This document shows positions 1 through 7,831 of a stretch of 13,802 bases of DNA, piece by piece; the first letter of the stretch is position 1, and each line of letters begins with the position of its first letter. A program made the translations under genes and the position numbers. Source of the stretch: JBIOWF01 sp044868295 (GTDB lineage Bacteria; Actinomycetota; Actinomycetes; Streptosporangiales; Streptosporangiaceae); NCBI GenBank assembly GCA_044868295.1, contig JBIOWF010000180.1:1-13802 (forward strand). The letters run 5' to 3'. Below the pieces are notes generated by a model that saw only the letters and a program-made list of their open reading frames with translations, did no database searches and was not told the DNA's origin.

Positions 1-582
1 GTCCACGGTGGTGACCGGCTCACCGTATGGGTCACCGATCTGGTTCCGCGGCACCGGGAGCACATCCTCTCCACGGGCCGGGTGGTCTTCGACGTCGTCG
101 GCCGCTACATCCGCGGCGTGGCGATCGTCGGCTTCGTCGACGCGGTCTTCATCGGCACCGCCCTATGGATCATGGGTGTGCCGATCGCGCTTCCGCTGGC
201 CGTGCTCACCTTCGTCGGGGCGTTCCTGCCTGTCGTGGGCGCGTTCCTGGCCGGGCTGCTGGCGGCGGTGGTGGCGTTCGTGGCCAAGGGATGGCTGGTG
301 GCGCTGATCGTCGTCGCGGTCACCGTCTTGGTGCAGCAACTGGAGGGGCACGTTCTCGCACCCCAGATCTACGGCAAGGCGCTCGACCTGCCCGGAGCGG
401 TCATCCTGGTCGCGATCACCGTGGGCAGCGTCGTCGCCGGCATCATCGGGGCCTTCCTCGCCGCGCCGGTGACCTCGGTGATCGTGGCTCTCATCCGCTC
501 CCGGCAAGGCAGGACCGCGGCCCCCGATTCACCGGCGCCGGAGGAACCGCCCGGCCAAAGGCCCGCGCAGTCATCGGCCTAG
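1..582 (+). CDS. AI-2E family transporter (permease), C-terminal part
   Basis: The frame is open from base 1 and begins upstream of the window, so only the last 193 residues are seen. The visible start reads GGDRLTVWVTDLVPR, typical of the loop before the last membrane block of AI-2E/PerM permeases. It is followed by strongly hydrophobic segments, roughly bases 118-180, 181-270, 289-340 and 397-490, and by the conserved stretch QQLEGHVLAPQIYGKAL. The family is a polytopic inner-membrane exporter-like protein. The name comes from an autoinducer-2 role in E. coli, but most members have other or unknown substrates, so no quorum-sensing role should be read into it. The tail after base 500 is rich in Pro, Ala and Glu and looks cytoplasmic and disordered. 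An internal ATG at 82 is too far inside the conserved region to be the true start. Confidence 0.88.
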   Translation, partial: VHGGDRLTVWVTDLVPRHREHILSTGRVVFDVVGRYIRGVAIVGFVDAVFIGTALWIMGVPIALPLAVLTFVGAFLPVVGAFLAGLLAAVVAFVAKGWLVALIVVAVTVLVQQLEGHVLAPQIYGKALDLPGAVILVAITVGSVVAGIIGAFLAAPVTSVIVALIRSRQGRTAAPDSPAPEEPPGQRPAQSSA

Positions 583-807
583 GCTCGGGCGTCTCCGTCC
601 GCGTCTCCGGCCGAACCCGTACGGCCCGCCACGCCGTGACGCGGCAGCGCCGCCAGGGGCGATGGAGTCCACCCGCGCTCCGCACCGAGGCCGCGAGTGG
701 CGGTGGTTTCCTCGGGGCGGCAGTCCGTCGTCGTACGGCCGACGTCGACGCTGGGCTGCGAAATCACCGGAAATCCAGACAAACATCATTGCTTCACCGA
801 TCGCTGA
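583..807. other. Spacer without a convincing gene
   Basis: This spacer separates the permease from the kinase. The only open frames are short, have no ribosome-binding site and resemble no family I know, including a 67-codon TTG-initiated frame on the minus strand at 579-782. A palindrome CCGTACGG lies at 617-624. Base composition drops in GC near 765-813, which fits a promoter for the downstream kinase. Confidence 0.5.
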
Positions 808-813
808 GATAAT
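808..813 (+). promoter_or_regulatory. Extended -10 box of the kinase gene
   Basis: GATAAT is preceded by TGA, giving an extended -10 element (TGN plus hexamer) in an AT-richer patch. I see no good -35 at 16-18 bp. Transcription would start near 819-821. That leaves a 5' leader of about 65 nt before the GTG at 886 and excludes the GTG at 814 as the start codon. This is an inference from sequence only. Confidence 0.4.
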
Positions 814-885
814 GTGCCGCACGCGGACCCCCCGATCCAGCCGTTCCCGGCCGGGCAAGGTTCGGGACATGTCTGGAGGTGGCAG

Positions 886-2628
886 GTGGAGGAGCCGCGG
901 GCGACGTTGGTGTCCGGGTACGAGGTGCTCGGCATCCTCGGGCAGGGCGGGTTCGGGATCGTCTACCGGGCCCGGCAGCTGGCCGTGGGCCGCGAGGTCG
1001 CCCTCAAGATCGACAACCGGGTCCTGGTGTCCGACCGCGACCGGCGCAGGTTCATGCGCGAGGTGACGTCCGCGGGCTCGCTGTCCGGTCACCCGCACGT
1101 GGCCGACGTCTACGACGCGGGCGTGCTGCCCGACGGCCGGCCGTACATGGTGCTGGAACTGTGCCCGGGCGGCTCCCTGGCCGACCGGCTCAAGAGGCAC
1201 GGGCCGCTGAGCGCCCGCGAGGTCCGCGACATCGGTGTCAAGATCGCTGATGCGCTGGCCGCCGCCCACGCCGCGGGCGTGCTGCACCGTGACGTCAAAC
1301 CCGCCAACATCCTGATCAACTCGTACGGCATGGTCGCCCTGTCCGACTTCGGGCTGGCCGCGATGCCCACCCAGGGCGGCGAGGTCTCCGTGACCCGCGA
1401 GGCGCTCACGCCCGCCTACGCGCCGCCGGAGGCCTTCGACCTGTCCGAGCCGATGGCCACGGGAGACGTCTACGCCCTCGCGGCGACGCTGTACGCGCTG
1501 CTGTACGGCAGGCCGCCCCGGTTCCCGGAGAACGGCGTGGTGAACATCACGACGATCATGGCGCTGCATCGGTTGCCCGTCCCGGACATTCCCGGCGTCC
1601 CGTCCGCGCTCACGGACGTGCTTCGGCGCGGGCTGGCGACCGACCTGGGACAGCGGCTCCAGTCCGCCGCGGAGCTGCGCGACGCGCTCTCCGCGCTCCA
1701 CGTCGACGGCTCGGCGGCGGCGGGAGCCGTACCGGATCAGCGGTCTCCGAGCACGGTCGCGCACCCTGGCGGGCCCCCGTTCGGCGGCCCCGGCGTCGTG
1801 GCGCCGCCGAACGTGACCGCGGTGATGCCGCCGCCGGGGTATGCCGGTATGGGCCCGGACGGGGGGCCTCCTCTTGCGCGCAATTCCATGCCGACTTTGG
1901 CCGGCGCGAACGCGGGACCCGACCCGCGCTGGGCGTCCACGGCACCCGGCGCGGTCGGCGTCGCCCGGCCCCCCGGCGCGCCGTACGCGAATTCCGGGCT
2001 GATCACGCAGATCCCACCGGCGCGCAAGTCCCGCCAGTCGGTCGTCTTCGGTGTCATCACGGCGCTGTTCGCGCTGCTGCTGGTGGCCGGGATCGGCATG
2101 CTGATCCTGGAAAACAAGGATCAGCAAGGACAGACGCAGCCGACCGGGACCAGCGCCGCCGGCGCGGCGGGTACCGGCGGCTCCGATCCGTCCGGTACGG
2201 CGACGGCCGCGCTGGGCGTCGCGACCCGCACGGACGACTGCCCGGCCGCGACCGTCACCGGCGCGGCATGCGTGGCCGAACCCGAGTGCTGGGGCGGCGT
2301 GAACTCGCGAGCCGGTGACGTCACGGCCAGGACGGTCCCCTGCGCGAAGCCGCACTATTGGGAGACGTTCGCGATCGCACGGCTTCCTGACGCGGTCACC
2401 ACCTACGACCAGGAGACCGTGTCCAAGGACCCGACGGTGGCCCGTCTTTGCAAAAAGGCAATTCTGCTTAAATCCCGAACAGGAGCCGCAAAAGCAATAA
2501 CAGCCGATAAGTGGCAGGTTTCGGTCATGCCACCGAGCGAGGCCCGTTTCGTATCCGGCGTCCGGACCTACCGGTGCATCGGGAACATCCCCGGCCCCGA
2601 GCGGACCAGCACCGACTTCGGAGTTTAG
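886..2628 (+). CDS. Transmembrane serine/threonine protein kinase (PknB-like) with cysteine-rich extracellular domain
   Basis: The GTG at 886 is chosen because GGAGGT (875-880) sits 5 nt upstream; an in-frame GTG at 814 lies directly behind a -10 box. The product is 580 residues. Residues 12-275 are a Hanks-type kinase: glycine loop GQGGFGIVY (19-27), Lys41, Glu59, HRD with Lys138 and Asn141 (HRDVKPAN, 134-141), DFG 154-156 and a PPE motif. A Pro/Gly-rich linker (about 280-384) leads to one membrane helix (about 386-408) preceded by ARKSRQ. The outer domain (409-580) has six cysteines between Cys452 and Cys564, likely forming disulfides; its VPC..PHYWE core resembles the actinobacterial Septum_form type domain, a weak match by eye. 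It probably phosphorylates cytoplasmic proteins in response to an envelope cue. Codons around 2446-2515 are unusually AT-rich. Confidence 0.92.
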   Translation: MEEPRATLVSGYEVLGILGQGGFGIVYRARQLAVGREVALKIDNRVLVSDRDRRRFMREVTSAGSLSGHPHVADVYDAGVLPDGRPYMVLELCPGGSLADRLKRHGPLSAREVRDIGVKIADALAAAHAAGVLHRDVKPANILINSYGMVALSDFGLAAMPTQGGEVSVTREALTPAYAPPEAFDLSEPMATGDVYALAATLYALLYGRPPRFPENGVVNITTIMALHRLPVPDIPGVPSALTDVLRRGLATDLGQRLQSAAELRDALSALHVDGSAAAGAVPDQRSPSTVAHPGGPPFGGPGVVAPPNVTAVMPPPGYAGMGPDGGPPLARNSMPTLAGANAGPDPRWASTAPGAVGVARPPGAPYANSGLITQIPPARKSRQSVVFGVITALFALLLVAGIGMLILENKDQQGQTQPTGTSAAGAAGTGGSDPSGTATAALGVATRTDDCPAATVTGAACVAEPECWGGVNSRAGDVTARTVPCAKPHYWETFAIARLPDAVTTYDQETVSKDPTVARLCKKAILLKSRTGAAKAITADKWQVSVMPPSEARFVSGVRTYRCIGNIPGPERTSTDFGV

Positions 2629-2648
2629 TGCCGCACAAAAAGCGGCAC
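2628..2648 (+). terminator. Hairpin on the kinase stop codon, likely terminator
   Basis: GTGCCGC (2628-2634) and GCGGCAC (2642-2648) form a perfect 7-bp inverted repeat around the loop ACAAAAA. The left arm begins on the last base of the TAG stop. No T-run follows, but U-less hairpins at gene ends are common in actinomycetes. An RNA stability or processing role is the alternative. Confidence 0.55.
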
Positions 2649-2754
2649 GAGGAGTGAGTGTCACACAGGCGCGAAATCCCCTTTGGGGGGTTATCGGGCC
2701 ACCGGAAATCTGTCAATCGGCCCAAGGCCCTGTGTCGACCGGCTTCATTGTGTC

Positions 2755-2760
2755 TAGGAT
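2755..2760 (+). promoter_or_regulatory. -10 box of the STAND gene
   Basis: TAGGAT is a typical -10 of actinomycete housekeeping promoters. A poor -35 candidate, TGTCGA, lies at 2733-2738 with a 16-bp spacer. The predicted start near 2767 gives a leader of about 33 nt containing the GAGG ribosome-binding site at 2791-2794. Confidence 0.4.
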
Positions 2761-2799
2761 CGAGCGAGCAACCTCAGCAATCCCCTTCGTGAGGTAGCA

Positions 2800-4878
2800 A
2801 TGTTCGCCGAAAAACGCTGGGCGGGAAACCTCCCCGCCGAGACGACCAGTTTTGCTGGCCGCACGCAGCTGCGTGCCGAGATCCGCCGCGCGCTCACCGC
2901 CACACGGCTGGTGACACTCGCCGGCGTGGGCGGGGTGGGCAAGACGCGCCTCGCGGTGCGGACGGCCGCCGACATGCGCGCGCAGTTCCCGCACGGAGTC
3001 TGGCTCGCCGACCTGTCGGGGCTGCGGGACACGCGGCTGCTGGTCACAGCCATCGCCACCACGCTGGGCGTCCAGGACCGGCGCACCGGGTCGGAGATCG
3101 ACGCTCTCACCGAATATCTGGCCGACAAGAGCCTGCTGCTGATCCTGGACTCCTTCGAGCATCTCGCCAACTCCTGCGCCCTGCTGACGGAGATCCTCCT
3201 TCCGGCGGCGCCCGGGCTGCGCATCCTCGCGACCGGGCGGCAGCCCCTCAACCTCCGGGGAGAGCGCGTCTACACGGTGCCGCCACTCCAGCTGCCCGGC
3301 CACGGAGAGACCACGTCGGAGGCGACGCGGCTGCTCACCGAGCGCGCGTCCGGGTTCACCGCCGCGCCCGGGGACGAGGCCGCCATCGCGCGACTGTGCC
3401 GCCGACTCGACGGCATCCCGCTGGCCCTCGAACTCGCGGCGGTGCGGCTCGGCGAGATCGCGCCCGAGCGGCTGCTGAGCGAGCTGGACGACCGGTTTCA
3501 GCGGCAGAAGACGAGCGCACCCCGCCACCAGACCCTGCGCACGGCCATCGGCTGGAGCCACGAGCTGTGCCGGTCGGAGGAGCGGCTCCTCTGGGCGCGC
3601 ATCTCGATCTTCCCCGGCGGTTTCGACCTGCCCGCCGCGCAGTACATCTGCTCGGACCTGAACCTCAGCCCCCAGACCATCGAGCAGGTCCTGGACCGGC
3701 TGGTCGCCAAGTCGATCGTGCTGCGGACCGGCGACCGCTACCGGATGCTCGACACGATCGCCGAGTTCGGGCAGCACTGGCTGCGGGCTCTCGACGAGGA
3801 GTACCAGATCCGGCGTCGGCACCGTGACTTCTACCTGCGCCGCGCCCGTCAGGGCGAGGTCGCCTGGTCCGGCCGCCACCAGGAGGAGTGGTATCGCCGG
3901 ACGATCCTTGACCACGCCAACTTCCGGGCCGCTCTCGACTTCTCCCTCAACACGCCCCGCGAACGGGAGGCCGGGCTGGTCCTCGCGTCGACGCTCTGGT
4001 ACCACTGGGCGTGCTGCGGTGCCGTACGGGAGGGACGGCACTATCTCGACCGAGCGATCGACCTCGTCACGACCCCCTCGGCCGCCCGGACGAAAGCGCT
4101 CTGGGTGTGCGGCTGGGTCTCCGCGCTGCAGGGCGACACCGAGCACGCGGCGGAGCTGGCGGAGGCGGCGCGCCTGCAGTCGCAGACCCACCACGACCCG
4201 ACGGGCTCCGCCTACGCCGCCCAGGTGGCGGGCCTGCCCGCGTTCCTCTCCGGCGATCTGGACACGGCCATCGCCTCCTGGACCGTGGCTCTCGACCACC
4301 ACCGGGCCAACGGCGAGCTCAATCCCGGTTTCCTCGTCACGCTGCCACAGCTCGCGATGGCACTCGCGCTCACAGGCGAGCTCTCTCAGGCCAAGGCGGC
4401 GTTGAACGAGTGCATATCGATCTGCGACGAGGCCGGGGAGGTGTGGAGTCGCTCGATCACGTGCTCCGTGCTCAGCATGGTGGAGCTGCTGTCCGGCGAC
4501 CTGGACCAGGCCTGGTCACATGCGCGCAGCGCGCTGCACGGCAAGACGCTCTTCGACGACGTGATCGGCACCACCATGTGCATCGAGCTGCTCGCCTGGG
4601 TGGCGGCGGCGCGTGGCGACGGGGAGCGCGCCGCCAAGCTGTTCGGCGCGGCCGTGGGCAACTGGCGGGCATTCGGCCTGCCGCTGTTCGAGTCGGCGTT
4701 CTACGAGGTCCACCATGACCAGTTCGAGCGGGCGGCCAGGGAGCTGATCGGGGACGGCCGTTTCGCCGCGCTGCACGCGGACGGCCTGGCCATGGACCTG
4801 CCGGAGGCGGTCGCCTACGCCCTGGCGGAGAGCACCGGCCAGCGCTCCGCGCCGCTCAGGAACGTCCAGCTGAGCTGA
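2800..4878 (+). CDS. STAND (NB-ARC/AfsR-like) ATPase regulator without HTH domain
   Basis: The ATG at 2800 has GAGG 5 nt upstream, and the protein has 692 residues. The start GNLPAETTSFAGR is the hallmark N-terminus of actinobacterial AfsR/LuxR-type STAND ATPases. Visible motifs are Walker A GVGGVGKT (42-49), Walker B LLLILD ending at Asp117, the sensor-like ILATGRQPL, and the DGIPLALELAA motif that closes the NB-ARC module. A winged-helix/ARC region follows. From about residue 390 to the end the sequence is alpha-helical and TPR-like, rich in Ala/Leu pairs. Relatives usually end in a LuxR-type HTH of about 65 residues; here the protein stops at NVQLS, just after the AVAYAL segment that normally precedes the HTH. 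It may act as an ATP-dependent signalling scaffold or be a truncated regulator. The last 23 bases overlap the convergent acyltransferase gene. Confidence 0.88.
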   Translation: MFAEKRWAGNLPAETTSFAGRTQLRAEIRRALTATRLVTLAGVGGVGKTRLAVRTAADMRAQFPHGVWLADLSGLRDTRLLVTAIATTLGVQDRRTGSEIDALTEYLADKSLLLILDSFEHLANSCALLTEILLPAAPGLRILATGRQPLNLRGERVYTVPPLQLPGHGETTSEATRLLTERASGFTAAPGDEAAIARLCRRLDGIPLALELAAVRLGEIAPERLLSELDDRFQRQKTSAPRHQTLRTAIGWSHELCRSEERLLWARISIFPGGFDLPAAQYICSDLNLSPQTIEQVLDRLVAKSIVLRTGDRYRMLDTIAEFGQHWLRALDEEYQIRRRHRDFYLRRARQGEVAWSGRHQEEWYRRTILDHANFRAALDFSLNTPREREAGLVLASTLWYHWACCGAVREGRHYLDRAIDLVTTPSAARTKALWVCGWVSALQGDTEHAAELAEAARLQSQTHHDPTGSAYAAQVAGLPAFLSGDLDTAIASWTVALDHHRANGELNPGFLVTLPQLAMALALTGELSQAKAALNECISICDEAGEVWSRSITCSVLSMVELLSGDLDQAWSHARSALHGKTLFDDVIGTTMCIELLAWVAAARGDGERAAKLFGAAVGNWRAFGLPLFESAFYEVHHDQFERAARELIGDGRFAALHADGLAMDLPEAVAYALAESTGQRSAPLRNVQLS

Positions 4879-6301
4879 TCGCCAGGAGCTCGTCCAGGGC
4901 GTCCCGGAGGTAGTCGACCAGGTCCCACACGTCCGGCACCATGTCCCGGTCGACCACGATCCCGAAGTCCAGCGAGCCGTCGTACGAGAAGACCGTGATG
5001 TTGATCCCGCCGGTGACGTCCGTGATCACCGACACCGGGTGGTGGGCGAGCATCCGCGCGCCGCAGATGTAGAGCGGGAGCTGCGGGCCAGGCACGTTGG
5101 AGATCATCAAGTTGGTCGCCGGGGCCGTTCCGGCCGCCAGGCGGAAGGCCGCCCGGTCGGCCAGGCCGCTCAGCGCCGCTGGCATCGCCTGGCTGAGCTC
5201 CAGCAGCCAGGTGGCCGGGGCCGCCGCGAATCGCTCCTTCACCGTCCTCATGGACGCGCTCACGCTGGCCAGCCGGGCCTCGGGGTCGGCTTCGCAGGTG
5301 GGGATCGTCGCCATCGCCAGCACGACCTCGTTGCCCATGGCGTCGTTCTTGGTCTCTCCCCTGGCCGAGATCGGGATTCCGGCGACCAGCGGCTCCTGGG
5401 GCAGCTCGTCCCGCTTTGCCAGCCAGCGGCGCAACGCGCCCGCGCACAGCGCCATGATGACGTCGTTCACGGTGACGCCGAACGCGTTCTTGACGCGTTT
5501 GACGTCGTCCAGCGGCAGCGCGCCGAACGCGAACCTGCGATGGGGTGAAATCCTCCCGGAGAACGGTGTCTTCGGGACGGTCATCCGCGGCAGATGCGGC
5601 AGCTCGGTTCCGGCGCTGCGGAGCAGCCGCGACACCAGCCCCGCCCCCGGGATCTGCGAGACGACCGGGATCTCGTCGAGCCTCGGCATCGCGCTGGCCA
5701 GGAACCGCACTCCCGCTCCCGGATTGGCCAGCACCCGGGCGACCGCCTGAACGATCATCCCGATGGGCTCGGGCCCCGTTTCCGGGCCCTCCTCGGGTGG
5801 CAGGACGGCGCGCCGCTCAGGGGAAAGATCCACCAGAGCCGCCAACAGTTCCGCGCCGGAAACGCCGTCCACGGCGGAGTGGTGGACTTTGGTGTAGATG
5901 GCGACCCGCCCGCCTGAGAGGCCGTGGATGAGGTACAGCTCCCACAGTGGCCGCCGGCGGTCCAGGCGCCGGCTGTGCAGCCGGGCGACCTGCTCCCCCA
6001 ACTGGTGGTCGTCGCCAGGAGGAGGCAGCGCGATCTCCCGGACGTGGTAGTCGAAGTCGACCTCCCCGTCCTCCGCCCAGTAGGGGTGGTCGAGCCGCAA
6101 CGGCACCTGGACGAGATGGCGCCGGAGCGGCGGAGCGAGGTGCATCCGTTCCTGGAGCAGCGAGATCAAATCCTCGCGGGTGATCACACCTCCGGGCGCG
6201 GTGGACGGGTCGAGGATCGCCAGTCCGGCGATGTGCGCGACGTTCGTGGCGGTCTCGAAGTTCAGAAACTGCGCGTCGAGCGCGCTCAGCTGCCGTCCCA
6301 T
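4856..6301 (-). CDS. WS/DGAT family O-acyltransferase (wax ester synthase/diacylglycerol acyltransferase)
   Basis: The 481-residue product is a normal length for the family. The start MGRQLSALDAQFL matches the usual opening of these enzymes, so the ATG at 6301 is chosen even though its purine-rich GAGGGA lies almost directly against it. The active-site motif HHSAVDG (HHxxxDG) is at 140-146, PLWE at 118-121, a VNDVIMALCAGALRRWL helix lies in the second half, and SNVPGPQ occurs near the C-terminus. Family members transfer a fatty acyl group from acyl-CoA to diacylglycerol or a long-chain alcohol, making storage triacylglycerol or wax esters at the membrane/lipid-droplet surface. The gene stands alone, divergent from the CodA-like fragment and convergent with the STAND gene. 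Substrate preference cannot be read from sequence. Confidence 0.94.
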   Translation of the reverse strand: MGRQLSALDAQFLNFETATNVAHIAGLAILDPSTAPGGVITREDLISLLQERMHLAPPLRRHLVQVPLRLDHPYWAEDGEVDFDYHVREIALPPPGDDHQLGEQVARLHSRRLDRRRPLWELYLIHGLSGGRVAIYTKVHHSAVDGVSGAELLAALVDLSPERRAVLPPEEGPETGPEPIGMIVQAVARVLANPGAGVRFLASAMPRLDEIPVVSQIPGAGLVSRLLRSAGTELPHLPRMTVPKTPFSGRISPHRRFAFGALPLDDVKRVKNAFGVTVNDVIMALCAGALRRWLAKRDELPQEPLVAGIPISARGETKNDAMGNEVVLAMATIPTCEADPEARLASVSASMRTVKERFAAAPATWLLELSQAMPAALSGLADRAAFRLAAGTAPATNLMISNVPGPQLPLYICGARMLAHHPVSVITDVTGGINITVFSYDGSLDFGIVVDRDMVPDVWDLVDYLRDALDELLAISSAGRS

Positions 6302-6511
6302 TCCCTCATCATCGCGCCTAAATGCGATTGCTCGGACCGGTGTCCGGCCCACGCGCTCCCCGTCGCCTTGAGGCAACGGTCCCCTGCCGAGGCCTTGATG
6401 GGGCCGGCTGGAGGGCGTCTTCAACCGGGAGCCACGACAGCCGGCGCCCCGGCGGGGCGGCCAAGCTCTGGGGACCAGGACGTTCATGGCCGGGGTTGCC
6501 GACCGGCGGCG
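6302..6511. other. Divergent intergenic region
   Basis: About 220 bp separate the acyltransferase start (minus) from the CodA-like start (plus), so promoters for both should lie here. A 6-bp hairpin CGCCCC-GGC-GGGGCG is present at 6445-6459. I see no clear -35/-10 pair for the minus-strand gene and no gene in this stretch. Confidence 0.4.
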
Positions 6512-6517
6512 TAATGT
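6512..6517 (+). promoter_or_regulatory. -10 box for a leaderless transcript
   Basis: TAATGT ends 6 nt before the ATG at 6524, and no Shine-Dalgarno sequence precedes that ATG. The spacing puts the transcription start at or next to the A of ATG, as in actinobacterial leaderless mRNAs. No -35 is evident. Confidence 0.4.
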
Positions 6518-6523
6518 TCCCGC

Positions 6524-7156
6524 ATGGAGGTTCCTGACCTGGTCGTACGGAACGCGCGTCTGCGTGGGCACCCGGGACGGTGGGCGCTGGCCGTGGCGGA
6601 CGGCACGCTGACCATGGTCACGCCGGAGCACCCGCGATCGGACCTCACGGCGCCGGTGACGATCGACGCCGCCGGCGCGCTGGTGACCGAGCCGTCCACG
6701 GACGCGCACCTGCACCTGTGCAAGGCGCACACTCTCGATGCCGCCGCGGCCGCGGCGCTCTCCGACTACACGTCCGGAACCATGGGCGCGGCCATGGGAG
6801 CGATCGAGAAGGCCGCCGAGGTCAAGACGGGGCAGACCTACGAGGCGGTTCTCGGCCGGGCGCGGTCGGTTCTCGTCGAGTCCGTACGGCACGGCGTGCG
6901 CGCGGTGCAGGCCTTCGCCCACGTCGATCCCAAGGCGGGCCTCACGGGACTGGACGCGTTGCTGGCCCTGCGGGAGGAGTTCCGGGGGCTGGTCGACATC
7001 CAGGTCGTCGCCTTCCCCCAGGATGGGCTGCTCCGGGAGCCCGGCACCGAGGAACTCGTCATCGAGGCCGTGCGGCGAGGTGCCGACGTTGTCGGCGGCC
7101 GGGTCGTGGCGAGCACCCGCTCGATCACCGATTTCGGCCCCGGCGTCCCGCGCTAA
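6524..7156 (+). pseudogene. CodA-like amidohydrolase with internal deletion
   Basis: The 210-residue frame is about half the length of a cytosine-deaminase-type amidohydrolase (about 400-430). Residues 1-60 form the N-terminal strand region (DLVVRNARL, IDAAGALV), followed by the metal-binding HxH in TDAHLHL (His62, His64) and the family signature VDIQVVAFPQDGLL with GTEELVIEAVRRGADVVGG. Directly after GG (residues 191-192, bases 7094-7099) the sequence continues as RVVASTRSITDFGPGVPR. By recall of E. coli CodA this matches the C-terminal end (GGKVIAST...), not the segment expected next. About 190 residues, including the third metal histidine and the catalytic aspartate, are therefore missing while the frame is kept. 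Catalysis is not expected. It starts leaderless and ends 13 bp from the convergent DUF3592 gene. Confidence 0.75.
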
Positions 7157-7169
7157 AGCGCCGCTCGGC

Positions 7170-7631
7170 TCACAGGGACGACACGACGACGCCGAGGGCG
7201 GCCGCGAGCAGCAGCACGCCCATTGCGATGAGGACGCCGCCGCCGATCGTCCCGCGTCCCGTGACGCTGTCGACCCGCACCTGAGTCGGGTCGGCCGGGT
7301 CGTACAGGATCGGGACCTGCTCGCCGCGCCGCGCGGGCGGCGGGTTGCTCCCCACAGGGGACTCGGCCTCGACCCGCCTGCCCGCCGCCGTGGTGAAGCG
7401 CAGGGTCGGGTAGAAGACGGCTTTCACCCTGTTCGCCTGCGGCACGCCCTTCCGGCCGGCGCGCAACCGGATCACCTCGCCCTGCCCACGCTGGGCCCGC
7501 GCGCCGAAGTCGCGGGCATGGGCGATCAGCGCACGCCCGTTACCCAGCAGGTACAGACCAAGGAACTCGAACATGAAGGCGAAGAGGATCCTGGGGAGCA
7601 CCAGCCCACGGTACGGCCCGCGCTTGATCAC
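7170..7631 (-). CDS. DUF3592 family membrane protein
   Basis: This 153-residue protein starts at a GTG with no clear Shine-Dalgarno sequence, so the start is uncertain by a few codons. A first membrane helix covers about residues 11-32 (LPRILFAFMFEFLGLYLLG) and a second about 127-151 near the C-terminus. Between them lies a beta-rich domain with the motif YPTLRFTTAAGR and the family signature VPILYDPADPTQVRVDS, typical of DUF3592 (PF12158). The function of this family is unknown. The topology suggests a soluble domain held between two helices. It lies downstream of the PH-domain gene on the same strand but is separated by a 191-bp repeat-rich spacer, so co-transcription is uncertain. Confidence 0.82.
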   Translation of the reverse strand: MIKRGPYRGLVLPRILFAFMFEFLGLYLLGNGRALIAHARDFGARAQRGQGEVIRLRAGRKGVPQANRVKAVFYPTLRFTTAAGRRVEAESPVGSNPPPARRGEQVPILYDPADPTQVRVDSVTGRGTIGGGVLIAMGVLLLAAALGVVVSSL

Positions 7632-7655
7632 GGCTAACGAGACGCTTACCGCCCG

Positions 7656-7831
7656 GAACGCCCATCTCGGGAGGCCGAGGAACTCCGTCGCGTCGCCGTC
7701 AGGAGCGGTCGGGCCAAGCGCTTCCGTCGCGAACGCCCGTCCCGGAGAAGGCCCAAGCGCTTCCGTCGTGAACGCCCGCCCCGGAGGGCGGGCGGCCGAG
7801 GCAGCCCGTCGCGTCGACGCCGTCAGGGGCG
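7656..7831. repeat. Nested direct repeats in an intercistronic spacer
   Basis: Two copies of a 34-bp unit with core CCAAGCGCTTCCGTCG lie at 7714-7747 and 7753-7786, with period 39 and two mismatches. Each contains the palindrome AAGCGCTT. Around them a longer diverged pair is visible: 7656-7707 and 7770-7831 both run from GAACGCCC through GGCCGAGG to CCGTCGCGTCG and GCCGTCAGG. GAACGCCC occurs three times (7656, 7731, 7770). The array fills most of the gap between the two minus-strand genes. It has no constant repeat/spacer pattern, so it is not a CRISPR. It resembles an intergenic VNTR/MIRU-like element. Confidence 0.75.
7774..7793 (-). terminator. Hairpin downstream of the PH-domain gene
   Basis: GCCCGCCC (7774-7781) and GGGCGGGC (7786-7793) form a perfect 8-bp stem with a 4-nt loop CGGA. 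It lies 29 nt past the stop of the minus-strand PH gene. There is no T-run, so it is only a candidate U-less terminator or RNA-stabilising structure. It overlaps the third GAACGCCC repeat. Confidence 0.4.

Noticed and set aside
1..582. Quorum-sensing function suggested by the AI-2E family name
   Set aside because: The family is broad and most members are not autoinducer exporters; no lux/lsr genes are nearby.
579..782. 67-codon minus-strand frame between permease and kinase
   Set aside because: TTG start, no ribosome-binding site, no recognisable fold, low-complexity Gly/Arg/Ala composition.
814..885. GTG at 814 as the start of the kinase
   Set aside because: It directly follows the GATAAT box and has no ribosome-binding site, whereas GTG 886 has GGAGGT at 5 nt and the kinase domain begins just after it.
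571..4302. Very long open frames on the minus strand opposite the kinase and STAND genes (571-2664 and 2713-4302)
   Set aside because: They are Arg/Gly/Pro-rich antisense frames without family motifs, lying opposite two genes with complete motif sets; such open shadows are usual at this GC content.
7656..7831. Direct repeats as a CRISPR array
   Set aside because: Only two close copies with a 5-bp gap and no constant-length spacers or cas genes; the other copies are diverged duplications.
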